Shown: one piece after another, positions 43,563 through 54,910 of the stretch
Position numbering within the stretch: position 1 is the stretch's first letter
Layout of the letters: the number at the start of each line of letters is the position of its first letter
Assembly (NCBI GenBank): GCA_023053575.1
Contig: JAKZAP010000016.1
Span: 11,550,030 to 11,614,029 of the forward strand
DNA length: 64,000 nt
Direction of reading: 5' to 3'
Source of the DNA: Branchinecta lynchi
Taxonomy: Eukaryota; Arthropoda; Branchiopoda; Anostraca; Branchinectidae
Position numbers and translations under genes: made by a program
The notes under the pieces: model-generated
What the model saw: the letters and a program-made list of their open reading frames with translations, nothing else
The model's database searches: none
What the model was told of the DNA's origin: nothing

Positions 43563-44826
43563 GAGCATGGTCAACCCTTCTAACAATAGTAACTATTAGG
43601 AAATAGTAACAATTAGTTACTATTTCCGTTCAAACCTCACGAAAAGTTACTACGCTCACCGTTCTCGAAATAGTAACTATTTGCTTACCATGCTCGGGAG
43701 CGTAGTAAGCGTGGCAACTACCGATCTCTATAACGTGATTGACTGGATTACCCCGTGGCGTTACACTTTACCGAAAATTTAACAAGACCAAAGGTCTCGA
43801 TGGGATCCCAAAAGTTCAAATCGGTCCAGACAATTGGGTCTTTTCTTCGCCAGATCCAGTCTTCGCCAGACTCCTTGAACACTTTTACTATTAAAATTTA
43901 GAAACAGATTAAGGCCAAATAGCTGATCATATGAGAAAACCAAGTTCAGATATGGATTCAGCATGTGCATTTACCCCTTTAAGTCATATCTATTTTGACG
44001 AAGCAGATCGGAACTTCCTGCCTTGCTTCTGCCAATTTTCCGGTTTCAGCGGAATTCCGGAACTACTTGTCCGGCGAAAAAATAAAGCTCAAAAACGAAT
44101 TCAACATGTCTCCTTACCCCTACATCCAACCTCTAATCAACTTCAGATTAAACTTTTACTCTTAACACATTTTCCGGTTCCAGCCGGATTCCGAGCGATC
44201 TGTACGTCCGGTGAGAAAATGATTTTCATATGCGAATTCAGCATGTCTACTTACCCGCAAATCGAACATCTTATCAAATTTAAATAAATTTTTTACTTTA
44301 AACAAATTCTCCGGTTTTGGCCGGATTCCTGGCCGAACTAATTGTCCAGCGAGAAAATAATTTTAATATTCGGAGCACGTTTCCTTGCCCCTAAATCGAA
44401 CCTTTAATCTACTTCATAATAAACTTTTACTTTTCACAAATTTTTCGGTTTTCACAGGATTCCGGGTAAAACTATTTGTCCGACGAGAAAATAAATTTCA
44501 TATTCGGATTCAGCATGTCTCCTTACCCCTTATTCCACTATTTCATTAGCTTTAAAAAATAATTTTGTTCCCCTTAATTTCAAACCCCTCCTCCACCCCT
44601 AAATATAGAGCTACATAGCCCATCTTCGAACTTGACCTAAAGAGTCCTCATGCCAAGTTTGATAAAATTAAATCAACCCCTTCGACAGTTATCGTGCTAA
44701 CAGACGGACGGACAGACGGACAACTTTTGCGATGTCGCAGGTATCCCTCCACTTACGTTCTGGGATCCCAAAAAACCGTTCCAGCCTTGACGGCAAGAAG
44801 CCAAAATTCGTGACGTCAACACGCTC
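43563..44826. mobile_element. Harbinger/Tourist-like element D, copy 3, split by a C element
   Basis: It starts GAGCATGGTCAACCC and ends ACACGCTC, with a TAT duplication at 43560-43562 and 44827-44829. C element 11 sits between ACCGAAAATTT and CCGTTCCAGCCTTGACG, a join that is continuous in other D copies (near 39755 in reverse). Confidence 0.85.
43781..44774 (+). mobile_element. C element 11, inside element D
   Basis: It starts AACAAGACCAAAGGTCTCG and ends GTTCTGGGATCCCAAAA. It includes five or more diverged core units and a GGACGGACAGACGGAC tail. The position within D is exact because the D sequence on both sides is recognisable. Confidence 0.88.
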
Positions 44827-44829
44827 TAT

Positions 44830-45936
44830 GAATACTGATGCTCAAACGTACTGCACCACATCCGGAAAACCAAATGAATATCAAGAGACCAGTTTGTGAA
44901 AGGTAAAAGTAATGCATAGTAACAGAAATTCACTGGAGAGGGAAGCCACCGCAAAAGCTTCTAACGAATGCGGAGCAACAGAATGCCAATGAGCGCCGTA
45001 AGCGAATTGCCTGTTTTGCACCAAAACTAACTACTTAGATCTTAGGTTTGAAAATGGCCCATTCCCAAAACTGCAAGCTCAAATCTCAAAGAAATGACGC
45101 AGAGCATGCCACAAAAGAAGCCGCCTGCGAATTTTTTTTAATTCTTTATGAACAGAGTGCCCTTTTGGATCACAAATGAAAGGACGATTCAACTGAAAAC
45201 TGATACTAGTCTGGGGTCCACTGAACCGAAAGTCTTCTCCTTCTAAAAGTCGAGGGTCTTACTGGGGCAACACCTCTAGAGATCACAGGACCTCCCGTAC
45301 GTTCTGTTACTCACGAAAGTTACCGGGATACAGCTTTTTGGTATATCGGACATGCTTTCCTAACCTCTTACACTCTAACTATTCTGCGGTTGCGGTTTGT
45401 GCGGTTACATCCACGGTCCAACTTTCGACCAATCAAAAGCAAGCAGATGTAAACAAACATTCAAACATTTCAGAAGCAGCGTTGCCGCCTGTCGCAGAAA
45501 TCTGCGGTTAATGACAGTTTTCACTTCTTCGACAGAGCAAGCCAAAATTCTACGACCGGTTCCTTGCAAGTAAATATAAAAAGTAAGCAAAAATTCTTTT
45601 GCGGCCAAAAGTCACATGTTCCAGACAAGAAAAAGTGGCAATAGTGTTTACAAACCAAGAATTCCAAGATATTTCACCTGAGAGAATTGGAGGATATTAA
45701 GAAGAATAAACAGGTAAAAATCATTCAAGCAGAGCTGCAATGTGGTTGTTTTTTAGTGTGGGTTAAGGCCTTTTAGGTAGTAGAAAGCTCCACTTGCTTA
45801 TAGTTGGACTGTCGAGAGTTTAAGATTATTCATGGTATGTATTGTTTTTTTTGTGAATGTTACAGAACTGTTAGTCAGTCCATTATAAAAACCTCATTTT
45901 TGGAGGCCGGAGGCTTGGAGGCTATGCTAAGTTACT
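44830..45936. other. intron sequence, nothing recognised
   Basis: No ORF above 70 codons and no repeat shared with other parts of the window was recognised. Confidence 0.45.
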
Positions 45937-45944
45937 GTCACTGT

Positions 45945-46506
45945 CAGAGGCGTTACTAGCTGAAATGTTTGTCGGGGGGGGGGCAAGGTATTTACTGACT
46001 GTTGTTGCAGAAAGAAGAACTGTTTTCAAGAATTGACTGATTTAGAAAAAATGACTGTTTTGACAAAAAATCAACTGTTTTTCAGGAAAAATAACTGTTT
46101 TCATGAACAAAAAAAACTATTTTGACGGAAAACTGCAGTGCTTCACGCCAACTCAGTTATTTTTTACAGACTGGCCGGACACATTTGGAGGATATTTGAT
46201 CGCGCAAAACGGATACGTCAGCTGAATTTTATTGGAGCTATATTTCAGCCCTTCTTGGCAAGGGTCCTCTTCATGCTCAAAACCGCTCAAGTTGGAAAAT
46301 GAACTTGTGAGAAGGGTTCGTTTTTCCAACTTTAGCGGTTTTGAGCCTGAAGAGGTCCTTGCCAAGAACGGCCGAAGTATAGCTCCAAGAAAATTCAGCT
46401 GACGTATCCATTTTGCACCATCAAATATGATTTGCAGTCAGCTTGGGCTGAAGGAATATTTACATTTGGAAGGGTCGCCCCCCCCCCCACAGTTGTGACG
46501 CCCCTG
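45945..46506. mobile_element. hAT-like MITE with near-perfect 8-bp duplication and internal hairpin
   Basis: The ends are CAGAGGCGTTACTAG and GTTGTGACGCCCCTG, both CAGRGGCG-type. The flanks GTCACTGT (45937-45944) and TTCACTGT (46507-46514) match at seven of eight bases. Phrases such as AAAAATGACTGTTTTGAC link it to the 14896-15142 MITE. A roughly 100-bp-arm palindrome at 46195-46428 (GGATACGTCAGCTGAATTTT on the left, its complement on the right) carries repeat M sequence. Confidence 0.82.
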
Positions 46507-46514
46507 TTCACTGT

Positions 46515-47049
46515 ACATACTGTACGGATGTCTGACGCTTGTCGGCCATGCCACATGGCTATTTCCATTTTTTGTTATGATAACTTAACTAATTTGAACA
46601 GCTAAAAAGGCTGAGAAGCTCAGTAGCAAAGTCGGGTTACAGTAAATCAGTAGCTTAGTGAATAACCTAGATGCTGTGAGTCTCCGACCAGTCAGCAGAA
46701 ATATTTTCATATCCTGTGGTTTGATCATTAGTAGGGTACAGGGAAAAATACAGAACCCTGAAGCTGCTACGCACAACTATGGTAGTCAGAATAAAGTTTA
46801 CTTGCAAAAATCTCCGTTATTATAAAAGGCTAACCATGTTGAGTCCCTAATATGTGTTTGTATTGTTTATTTTCTTTTTCTTATGAGATATTTTATGGTC
46901 TTTGTTTGCCACTAGTTAGCCAAGCTAAAAATCAACAAATTTTTTTGTATCATATTTGTTTTAACGACTGTAAATTCCTCTGTAATTGCAAGGTTTGTTA
47001 ATACTATAATATCTAAGTACCTATGGTGTTGTAACATATTTTTTTCTTT
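46515..47049. other. intron sequence, nothing recognised
   Basis: AT-rich sequence without a supported ORF. Confidence 0.4.
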
Positions 47050-47900
47050 AGAGGAAATTGAATGGATCAACTGACCAAGAAGCAGGTCCAGATTGCGAAT
47101 AGCCGAAAGAAAGAGAAGAAATCTGACTTCTTATTTTGTGCCAAACACGGATATTCTTCCTTTATCAGAGGCTTGAGTCCTGGAGAAGCTCAGTGATACA
47201 TTGAAGACAGTAAGAGACAGGCACTATAGGCCTCTGATGACTACAATGGCAGGTGCTGCTATTGCCAGCACCTAAATCTTTGGTGGCATGCAGTGAGAAG
47301 GCCAAATATCATGAAAAGCTTATCAAGGGGATTCTCAATCTTTAATCAGTGGAAGAAGAGATTGTAGATGGTTACGGTTTGCCAAAAATGGATGCTGTTT
47401 GCCAACAGCCCATAAAAGAGAAAACTGATCGACTTTTCTATGTGTATTTGTGCCAAACAACTGACATCGCTCCTTTGTCACAGGCTAAAGTGTTAGACAA
47501 GCTAAGTGATTTGCTGCAAAAAAGCTCATGACTGCAATGTCAAAACCTGATTTTTGTGATTGTGTGTTGCATGAAACTTGTAGGAAAAATTTTTTTTCCA
47601 CTTCAAGTCCTCAGTCTTGTTAGCTGACGGGACTTCTGACACTGTGCAACTTGGACATCAACGTCAACTCCTAGTCCCATGGCCCTACAGTTAAGGTCTC
47701 AAAGTGTGACTTTTCATATACTGACACTTTCCTCTTTTACCTGAAAAAAAGAATGTAAAGAGAGGCCAGAGTCTCAACTTCGCAGAGTTTCTGAAGCGTC
47801 AAGGAGCGTTAACATAGTAATTGGCAATGCGTTCAGGCAATGCTTCAGCTCGGCTGCTTCCGAATAAAATGACAAACTGAAATAACTGAAACAGAGTTCC
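47050..47900 (+). pseudogene. frameshifted coding remnant, unrecognised
   Basis: The three plus frames yield protein-like runs that switch frame: ILPLSEA then VLEKLSDTLKTVRDRHYRPL, then RLFYVYLCQTTDIAPLSQAK and VLDKLSDLLQKSS, then FVIVCCMKLVGKIFFP. The parallel VLEKLSDTL and VLDKLSDLL suggest either an internal repeat or a conserved motif. No domain was recognised; a TE protein is the likeliest source. Confidence 0.4.
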
Positions 47901-48366
47901 CTTTGCTGTAACCCACGTTAACATAGATTTAAAGCTTTTTTCTTTACCGTTTTACAATAAAACAAGCTGGGGTTGAGTGTTTGCTGACGCTCTCCCCTTC
48001 TTTCGCTTTTATTTTGTGCTTCTTCGGTGTCGTGCCCCCTTGAATTTCCCAAATCATAAAGTGATACTTTACGTCATGTTACAAGATAATGTCTCTCTTC
48101 AAGTTCAGACACAATCCTGACGAAGCCTCAAACGCGCCTTGAAGATAACCCTGAACAGTGGGTGGGTAATTATCTCCGATCAAAGGGTAAATTTTCATGA
48201 GTGACCTTGGTCAACTGATATGATGCAACCAGATGTTACAATCCTGATGAGAAACCAATTTTTGTGGCTACTTTTCTGTTTTTCTTGGGTAGATCTTGGC
48301 CCCCTTAGGAAGGCTGGGGGGCAGGCCACACAAAAAAAAATATGTTTATGATCGACAAATATTCGC

Positions 48367-48399
48367 CTTTGGGATCCCATCGAAACCTTTGGTCTTGTT
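48367..48399 (-). mobile_element. C family solo 5' end
   Basis: Only the 33-bp terminal segment remains (GGGATCCCATCGAAACC followed by TTTGGTCTTG). The adjacent sequence is not C-like. Confidence 0.75.
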
Positions 48400-48478
48400 T
48401 ACGTCGACGTGACGCCCGTAGGGTCTCGGTGTGAAGGGAGTAGTTTTAGGACATGTTTCCAGTCTGAAGCGAGCTTTA

Positions 48479-48774
48479 GAGCGTGTTCCACCCTACTTAC
48501 TGTAGTTACTACCCATGACGCCTACGAACTCTGGCTTTTTGCCGTCAAGGCTGGAACAATTTTTCTATTTTCCAGCAGAATACCATGCCACGAGTGAATC
48601 CGACCAATCACGTAACAGGGATGCGCAGTTACGACACTTGCTATGCTCCCGAGCGTGGTAAGCAAATAGTTACTATTTCGAGAAGGTTGGAACGGTCAGC
48701 GTCGTAACTTTCTACGAGGTTGGAACGAAAATAGTAACTAATTGTTACGATTGTTAGAAGGGTGGAACACGCTC
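48479..48774. mobile_element. Harbinger/Tourist-like element D, copy 4
   Basis: Termini GAGCGTGTTCCACCC and GGGTGGAACACGCTC with a perfect TTA duplication (48476-48478 and 48775-48777). The layout equals that of copy 2, at 296 bp. Confidence 0.88.
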
Positions 48775-49164
48775 TTAGTCTCTGTTGCTGAACAAGGCAA
48801 GCCGACTACTTGCTCTTTCAGTCGTTTTTCATACGTCAGGCAATAAGCTACTTTGCATGCCAGGAAAACAAGTTTCCGATTTCCGAAACGCTCTTTCAAG
48901 TCTTCTTAAGCATTATAAATCAGGCACAATTGATACCGGCTTGTGACGTGCGAAACTTAAAATCTGTATCTTATGAAGTCTGAGACAGAGAGAATGACAG
49001 CAACAGTGAAATTGGGCTGAGGAGATTACCAAATGATATGAGACGAAGTCAGAAGAGAGGTGGGTGAAGATCAAAAGCGGAAGAACATAAAGTGAGATTT
49101 TCGAAGCTCCAACCGATAGATGTGAAGTCCGGGTATCACAGTGAACACATTATCGCTACCACAG

Positions 49165-49430
49165 TTAAAGCACCTGCTCCACTTGTCGAAATTATGCCAT
49201 AACCATACATTGACGGAGAAGTTCAAAATTCAAGATGAAATTATTCTTGACGAGATCTTCGTCGCTATCGAAAATCATTGACAACACAGCCCAACCAGCG
49301 CACGACCTTCTCCACTGGCCGAAGACTGAAGATTAGTGTCTTTTCCGTGTCTTTATGTGTTTCATTTATTTTCTTTCCTTTACTCCGCTTTTTCGAAATG
49401 GCGGTACAAATAAACTACTTACTTACTATT
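49165..49430 (+). mobile_element. retroposon-like repeat G, copy 2
   Basis: It aligns with 12715-13022 over CATACATTGACGGAGAA, CAGCCCAACCAGCGCAC and the end TACAAATAAACTACTTACTT. A related tail (TTTACTCCG ... AATAAATACTTTACTTCC) also ends near 63160. Confidence 0.7.
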
Positions 49431-50299
49431 TACATAGTCAGGCCTCAAGAGTATCAAGCGCTAGAAAGCCTGTGTCCGCTAAGTATCTGCTGAGCCTCCC
49501 CCGTTGGCGAACATTTCAAAAATAAGTATAAAATACCCTCTCGCCGGCCCTGTAACTGCGAGGAAATAAAAGAAGTATGAAAGCTCTTTAAAGGACACCT
49601 GAATGAAGAGTACCAAGTATCATCCCTATCTGTATGACGTCCGTCAACATTGCCTGCAGAAAACCCAATCCAAATACGAAAAACCGTTTCCAAGCTATGA
49701 TTTTTGCTCCATTTTGCATCTGTCCTTATTTCAGTACCGAGCAATTTTAGAAATGAACAGATGTCTCCAATCAACCCTTCTTCTGGAATATTTTTTAACC
49801 AGATAAGCCCAAACGTATATCTAGAAGAAATTCCAATACGATCTGGCCAGCGCTGTACAAGATTTGAATGAACTGCGCTTTTTGTCTTGGAGTCTGCATG
49901 TGCAAACCTGCGGAAACAATCATCCCTATTTTGAAAACGTCACGCTCAGGAGAAGAATGCTCTCCGTGTCCATGTCTGTAAATGCATTCTCCATGGTGTG
50001 TTAAAGTATGGTTTCATTGTTCAGGTGTCCTTTAAACAGATCGCACATGTTTTACCGCTCATTCACATGTTAACGTCCGTATTTTCGTAAATTTTTTCGG
50101 TCTTGTGAGAGTTTATATCGCATGTGTTATTTTGGTTTAATTTCTATACTCCATCTAGGTCCCCTTAGGCCAACTTTCTGGGCAACACGTTTTTTCACAT
50201 TCATTCCGACATGCGACGTAGTGCCACGATTTTTGGCAGACAAACTTGGTCGCATCCTGTCAGAATCGCTCACATAACCAGGGTTGACACATCAAAAAT
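49431..50299. other. intron sequence, nothing recognised
   Basis: The ORF at 49454-49774 (minus, 106 residues) has no known motif. No repeat match was recognised. Confidence 0.4.
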
Positions 50300-50590
50300 A
50301 TTTATAGAGTGACTTTTGGCCGAAAACAGAGAGTGAATTGGGATTGAAATTTATTTTCATGAAATGTTCTCTTTTGGTCGGAATCGTCTCTGTAAAAATG
50401 ACACATACTAATTTTACTTTCATGAATAAAACTTGAAATAGACACTTCTGGTCGGAAGCCCTGCTGGACATTTGGTCATTTTCTGAAACAGAGTGATTTT
50501 TACGTCCTACGTAGGACAAGAGTGACACAAACAAAATAGAGGGACAATTCACACTATCGTGCGACATGTGGCAAACCTGCACATAACATG
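50300..50590 (-). repeat. repeat E, copy 2 (inverted)
   Basis: The reverse complement of the 34790-35100 block, with AGAGAGTGAATTGGGA, CTTTTGGTCGGAATC, CTTCTGGTCGGAAGCC and GTCCTACGTAGGACAAGAGTG as landmarks. Confidence 0.7.
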
Positions 50591-50814
50591 GATCTGCATT
50601 CCCCAAGGTGAATTCGGCGTCAGTAGCGGACAAATTCGAGAAGCGCCATTTCAACTCAAGCTGCGTCACGTCTCAGAAAAGATTCGCGTTCCGCATTCAC
50701 CAAGCTTTACACACCAGCAAGCGCGACTAATCGCAATTTTCATATGCTAGTACGAAGAAACGAAGGGATCCGACACCCGACTTATTCCAGTTCCTTTCCA
50801 CCGGTATCAGGTGT

Positions 50815-51170
50815 CCACAATGTCAGTAGTTTCATAACAGATAACACAAGGATGCGCGGTTTCAACAGATAATGCGTAATCGATAACACTTCAGATATTA
50901 TGTGTTGCATTTGAAAAACTTTATGCATGAAATGTAAGGCATAACAACCTTTGTTAAGAAGAGCTAAAAAAGCATAAACTAACTTTATTCCTTATCGTCA
51001 TGAGGTCGGAAAACTCAGCAGATACTTTTCAGCGGTTTTTCGGTTCTTCCTTATGGTAATGCTTATTGTGAATAACATTTTGAAACACAACAGATAACAT
51101 CCGAAGTGTTATCTGTTGTCTGTTGAAACCGCGCATCCTCGTGTTATCTGTTATGGAACTTCTGACAGTG
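50815..51170. mobile_element. palindromic element P, copy 1
   Basis: The left arm has CATAACAGATAACACAAGG, ATGCGCGGTTTCAACAGA and further bases; the right arm is its inverted counterpart, ending GTTATCTGTTATGGAACTTC. The element can fold almost from end to end, with a loop near 50990. No coding capacity. Confidence 0.8.
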
Positions 51171-51281
51171 CATGGGTCTGGGGAGTGAGAATCACCTCGA
51201 GCAGTAATGCAAGCAGTTCCTGATACTGGGAGTTGAAACGGCCAGCAAATGTTGACTGATTCTGTTGGTGCAAAATGCGGA

Positions 51282-51640
51282 CCACAGTATCAGCAGTTTC
51301 ATTCCATGTAACACAAGGATGCGCAGTTTCAACAGACAAGACTTGGGATGTAATCCGTTGTGATTTTGAAATCGTTATGGATGCACCATTATGCATAATA
51401 AGCATTGCCAAGAAGGGCCGAAAAAATGACGAAAAAGCTTCTGCTGACTTTTTCATATGATGAAGACAAACAAAAAAGTCAGCAGATGCTTTATCGACGT
51501 TTTCTGTCTCTTCCTAGCGATGCTTGTTACTCATAACGTTGAATGCGTAACGATTCTAAAAATCGCAACAGATTACATCCAAGTGTTGTCTGTTGAAACT
51601 GCGCATCCTTGTGTTATCTGTTATGAAATTTCCGACAGTC
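51282..51640. mobile_element. palindromic element P, copy 2
   Basis: Arms GTAACACAAGGATGCGCAG and CTGCGCATCCTTGTGTTA, then ACTTGGGATGTAATCCG and its counterpart. The central arms GCTTCTGCTGACTTTTTC and AAAAAGTCAGCAGATGC meet at about 51460. Near-complete palindrome, only about 110 bp from copy 1. The ORFs on both strands mirror each other. Confidence 0.85.
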
Positions 51641-51864
51641 CAGGACCATGCATGTTTTGCCGAGAAAGTAATGAGCCCTTCGACCTGACAGTAGGTGCAA
51701 ACCGTTGGTTAAAAAATTGACCCTTGCCAGTACCATAAGCCAGTAAGGTTTCTCTGAAAATGAAAAAAGCCCTTTGTCGCATTTCATGACTATTATTACG
51801 ACAGCTTTAACCTGATCCAGGAAAACACTCCACAAAGCTGAAGCTGCGACTGCTTCAGAGCAAT

Positions 51865-52200
51865 GTTTTGTCCATCCTTCTGTGTAACGGCGCATGCTGG
51901 AAGCTCAATATGCAGCAGGAAAAAAGCCTTCTCGTCTTCGAGGCGAATTGTCTCCGAAGAATCCTCGACACAACCCGGCAGCAGCGAGTATCAAACCAGG
52001 AGGTACACCATGGTAATGGTAAGCCGAAGAAGAAAATGGCGATACCTGAGCCACGTCCTCTGCACGGACGAATCCAAGTTGCCAAACAACGTCATGAATT
52101 GGCAACCAAAAGGGAGACGTCGGCGAGGAAGACCGAGAAACACGATCTGTCGCACTTACTAAAGGGACCTTGGAAACTTCCACGCGAGTCTATCACCTGA
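51865..52200 (+). mobile_element. LINE ORF2 C-terminal fragment
   Basis: One frame reads FEANCLRRILDTTRQQRVSN, and a second overlapping frame continues RRRKWRYLSHVLCTDESKLP, then GRRRRGRPRNT. The pattern CLRRIL ... RVSNQEV ... RRRWRYLGHVLR ... GRPRNT is diagnostic of the end of RTE/CR1-like reverse transcriptase ORFs. One frameshift separates the halves. Confidence 0.85.
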
Positions 52201-52204
52201 GTAT

Positions 52205-52500
52205 TCACGGATGCCATGTGTGCCTCCGTGGAACCGGAGGATCTAAGGTCTAAGGTAAGCTGTTCGAAATGCTTGTCCTCTGATCTTCATAGATCTCTCC
52301 TACCGGATTACGAAGCCCCAAACCAGACTCGACCTGAAACAAGGCTTCGCGCTGCGACCCGTAATTGTACCAGACTTGTTCGCCCCGATATCCACTCTAC
52401 CGACCGGTATCTTTCGTCATTTGTACCATATTTCGTAAACTATTTTAATTTTGAACTGTGATATATTCGTTTTTAATTGTATATACATATAAACATTTTA
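52205..52500 (+). mobile_element. second LINE ORF2 C-terminus, different lineage
   Basis: The ORF codes for RSLLPDYEAPNQTRPETRLR and YLSSFVPYFVNYFNFEL, stop. This resembles CR1/Jockey-type endings (RSLLP ... R ... SF.P..V...N). It follows directly on the previous fragment and shares the RSLLP and SFxPxFV pattern with the 59511-60378 LINE. Confidence 0.8.
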
Positions 52501-53310
52501 AGGTAATTATTGAGAAGTGATGATTAAGTTTTGGCCGCGTTAATTGTGTGACGATCCGACGCTAGCGAGTACTTATATGAGCTATTCAGGAAATAAACGT
52601 TGTTATTATTAGTATTATTATATCGCGGGTCCCTGTGCAGACAAATACACAACGGTGAACACGGGCCCCCGTAAGATCATGTGAAAACGGAACGCTCAAT
52701 AAACGCCATCCTGCACCATTGTCAGCTGTTAAGTGATGAAAGTACTAAGTGGAATTTCGGATGAGGACCCCTGACAGGATGGAAAAAAGGCAATTCTTTC
52801 ATTTCCCCTGTAAAACCACTACAGGCACTCAAGCAAATCTTAATACCACATATACGTTTCAGCTAAGAGACAAAAAATGTTCTTAAGTTAATGACCTACG
52901 AAACTGAGGTCCCGCAGTGCGGGGACGTTGAGGACATTTTCTTAAATAACTGCAATGCGCATTAAAACGCGCTAAACGGAAATAGAGGGGGACGAGGGTG
53001 AATAAAAAGATGGTTGGGGACACAGCTTTATATTCAGTCGAGACGGATGTTTTCAAAAATGTAGGTGAAGGGCCGCGACTTGAGCAGGAATTATGTATCA
53101 AGCGAGAGGGGTGACCGTCCCGAGTAGTGACATTTTACTAACTTATGATAAGTGAGCTTATAAAAAGGGAAGCAATTTCCCTAAGGTGCCGGACCGAAAT
53201 ACAGTAGAAAAAAAATGAAGGGGACATTATTCCATCTACACGTTTTAAGGCTCCGTATGTATGTGTAACAACATTAAGAAGAAAAGATTTAAAAATAACT
53301 GTCAGCTACA
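52501..53310. other. intron sequence, nothing recognised
   Basis: A TTATTATTAGTATTATTA tail near 52602-52622 could end the preceding LINE. The rest is unassigned. Confidence 0.4.
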
Positions 53311-53650
53311 TCGTCAGAAGTTACATAGGAGATCACAAGGATGCGCAGTTTAAACAGACAACACTTGGGATGTAATCTCTCGTGATTATGAAAACGTTAT
53401 GCATAATGGGCATTAACAGGAAGAGCCGAAAAACCGTCGAAAAAGCATCCGCAGACTTTTCCGATATTACGACGACAAACAAAAAGGTCAGCCATGCTTT
53501 TTCGGCGGTTTTTCGGGTCTTCCTGGCAACGCTTGCTATGCATAACATTTAATGCATAGCGTTTTCAAAATCACAACAGATTACATCCCAAGTGTTGCCT
53601 GTTGAAACCGCACCTCCTTGTTCTATATGTTATAAAACTTCTGACGGTGT
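53311..53650. mobile_element. palindromic element P, copy 3
   Basis: The left half has GGATGCGCAGTTTAAACAGA, CAACACTTGGGATGTAATC and AACGTTATGCATAATGG; the right half mirrors them. The central GCATCCGCAGACTTTTCCG and GTCAGCCATGCTTTTTCGG form the apex near 53475. The arms are 85-90% complementary. Confidence 0.83.
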
Positions 53651-53882
53651 GCAAAGTCCCGGATCAGCACTGCGACAACTACAAAGTCGACGCTACTGAC
53701 CCAAATCAGCATTCAAAGTGATGATAAAAAGTCACTTGGTATTCATCAACTTGGCTTTACGTGGAACACTACCCGGGTGCTCTATTTTTTGTTCACGATT
53801 GTTTGTATTCCTCAAATAATTTATTCTATTTACTATAAAGAACAACCCATAACTGAATCATGGTTAAACCTGAGTAGTCAAT

Positions 53883-54140
53883 GAGCGTGTTCTATCCTAC
53901 TTATTGTCGTTACTACGATTTTGCGCTTTTTCCTATTTTTGTCAAAATATCCCTTGACGGGGTAATCCAGCCAGACACGTACCGTAGTTACCACGCCTGC
54001 TATGCTCCGAGATGGTAAGCAAAATAGTTACTGCTAGTTACTATTTCGAGAAGGTTGGAAGGGTCAGCGTAGTAACTTTTCGTGAGGTTGGAGCGGAAAT
54101 ATACTAATAGTTACCATTTCTAGAAGGATGGAAAACGCTC
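53883..54140. mobile_element. Harbinger/Tourist-like element D, copy 5
   Basis: Termini GAGCGTGTTCTATCC and GGATGGAAAACGCTC are diverged, and the flanking triplets AAT and ATG do not match. Inner units GTAACTTTTCGTGAGGTTGG are shared with copies 2 and 4. Confidence 0.75.
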
Positions 54141-54479
54141 ATGGTCTAGTTTTCCGCGGAGGTCTATGGTGGCGGCGGCCGGAGCGATCAACCTGCTGGT
54201 CCTATAAGGCTGAAGTCATTTTCGTTGTATGTTTGTTCTCCTAGAATTCTCGTGTTGGTATTTGTGTTTGTTTTGGTTGTTAATTATCCTGTCCTAAATC
54301 TTCGTGCTGATATTGTTAGTTGGTTGTTTGTTTTTAATGTAACACCTTAAGCTAGGGTTTCATTGATTTTTTTTTTTTTTTTCAAACCAATCAGAATTAA
54401 CGAAGCGTCATTTTCTTATGCCATGTGCATGTGTTTTTTCATAGTAGCGTATCTACTTACATATTGACCATTGAAGGAA

Positions 54480-54719
54480 TATTCGGCCTGTATTGACTCC
54501 TTAACTAATATTCGGCTTGTCAAATATGCCGTATATTCCCCAGATCTGCTCATTCTTTGCTAATTCTTCTGACCAATTTTTACATAGTTACATCCCATCA
54601 TTTATTTCTGGTCATATCTTGTAAGTGTATTAGTTAATTTGTTTCGTGTTTGTGTATTTCGTAAATATTTTATTCCTCTTCTAGCTTTAAGCTATTTGGA
54701 AAATAAGTTTGATTGATTG
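54480..54719 (+). mobile_element. LINE 3' tail, plus copy
   Basis: The part 54600-54719 (ATTTATTTCTGGTCATATC ... TTCTAGCTTTAAGCTATTTG ... GATTGATTGG) is about 85% identical to the reverse complement of 55645-55769. It lies 560 bp from the PSMB7 exon at 55278. A GATTGATTG short-repeat end marks the 3' terminus. Confidence 0.8.
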
Positions 54720-54910
54720 GCTGATATTGGCGACTGAAAGAATATTCGGCTTGTCCAAACCAAAAAACCGGATAGTGGAATACTGGAATAATCTCCCCGA
54801 AAATGTCGTAAATGCCGAAAATATCAATCAATTTAAAGCAGGCGTGGATCGTCACCTAGCTGAAATTCAGTTTAGTGTACACAGTGTCTCGAGAAATTAA
54901 AAGAGGCGAA
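54720..54910 (+). mobile_element. LINE ORF2 C-terminus
   Basis: The ORF reads RIFGLSKPKNRIVEYWNNLP, then ENVVNAENINQFKAGVDRHL and ends at 54897. The pattern VEYWNNLPENVV.A....FK..VD is typical of CR1/L2-type ORF2 C-termini. The AATATTCGGCTTGTC phrase before it also occurs near 29536 and 54520. Confidence 0.85.
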
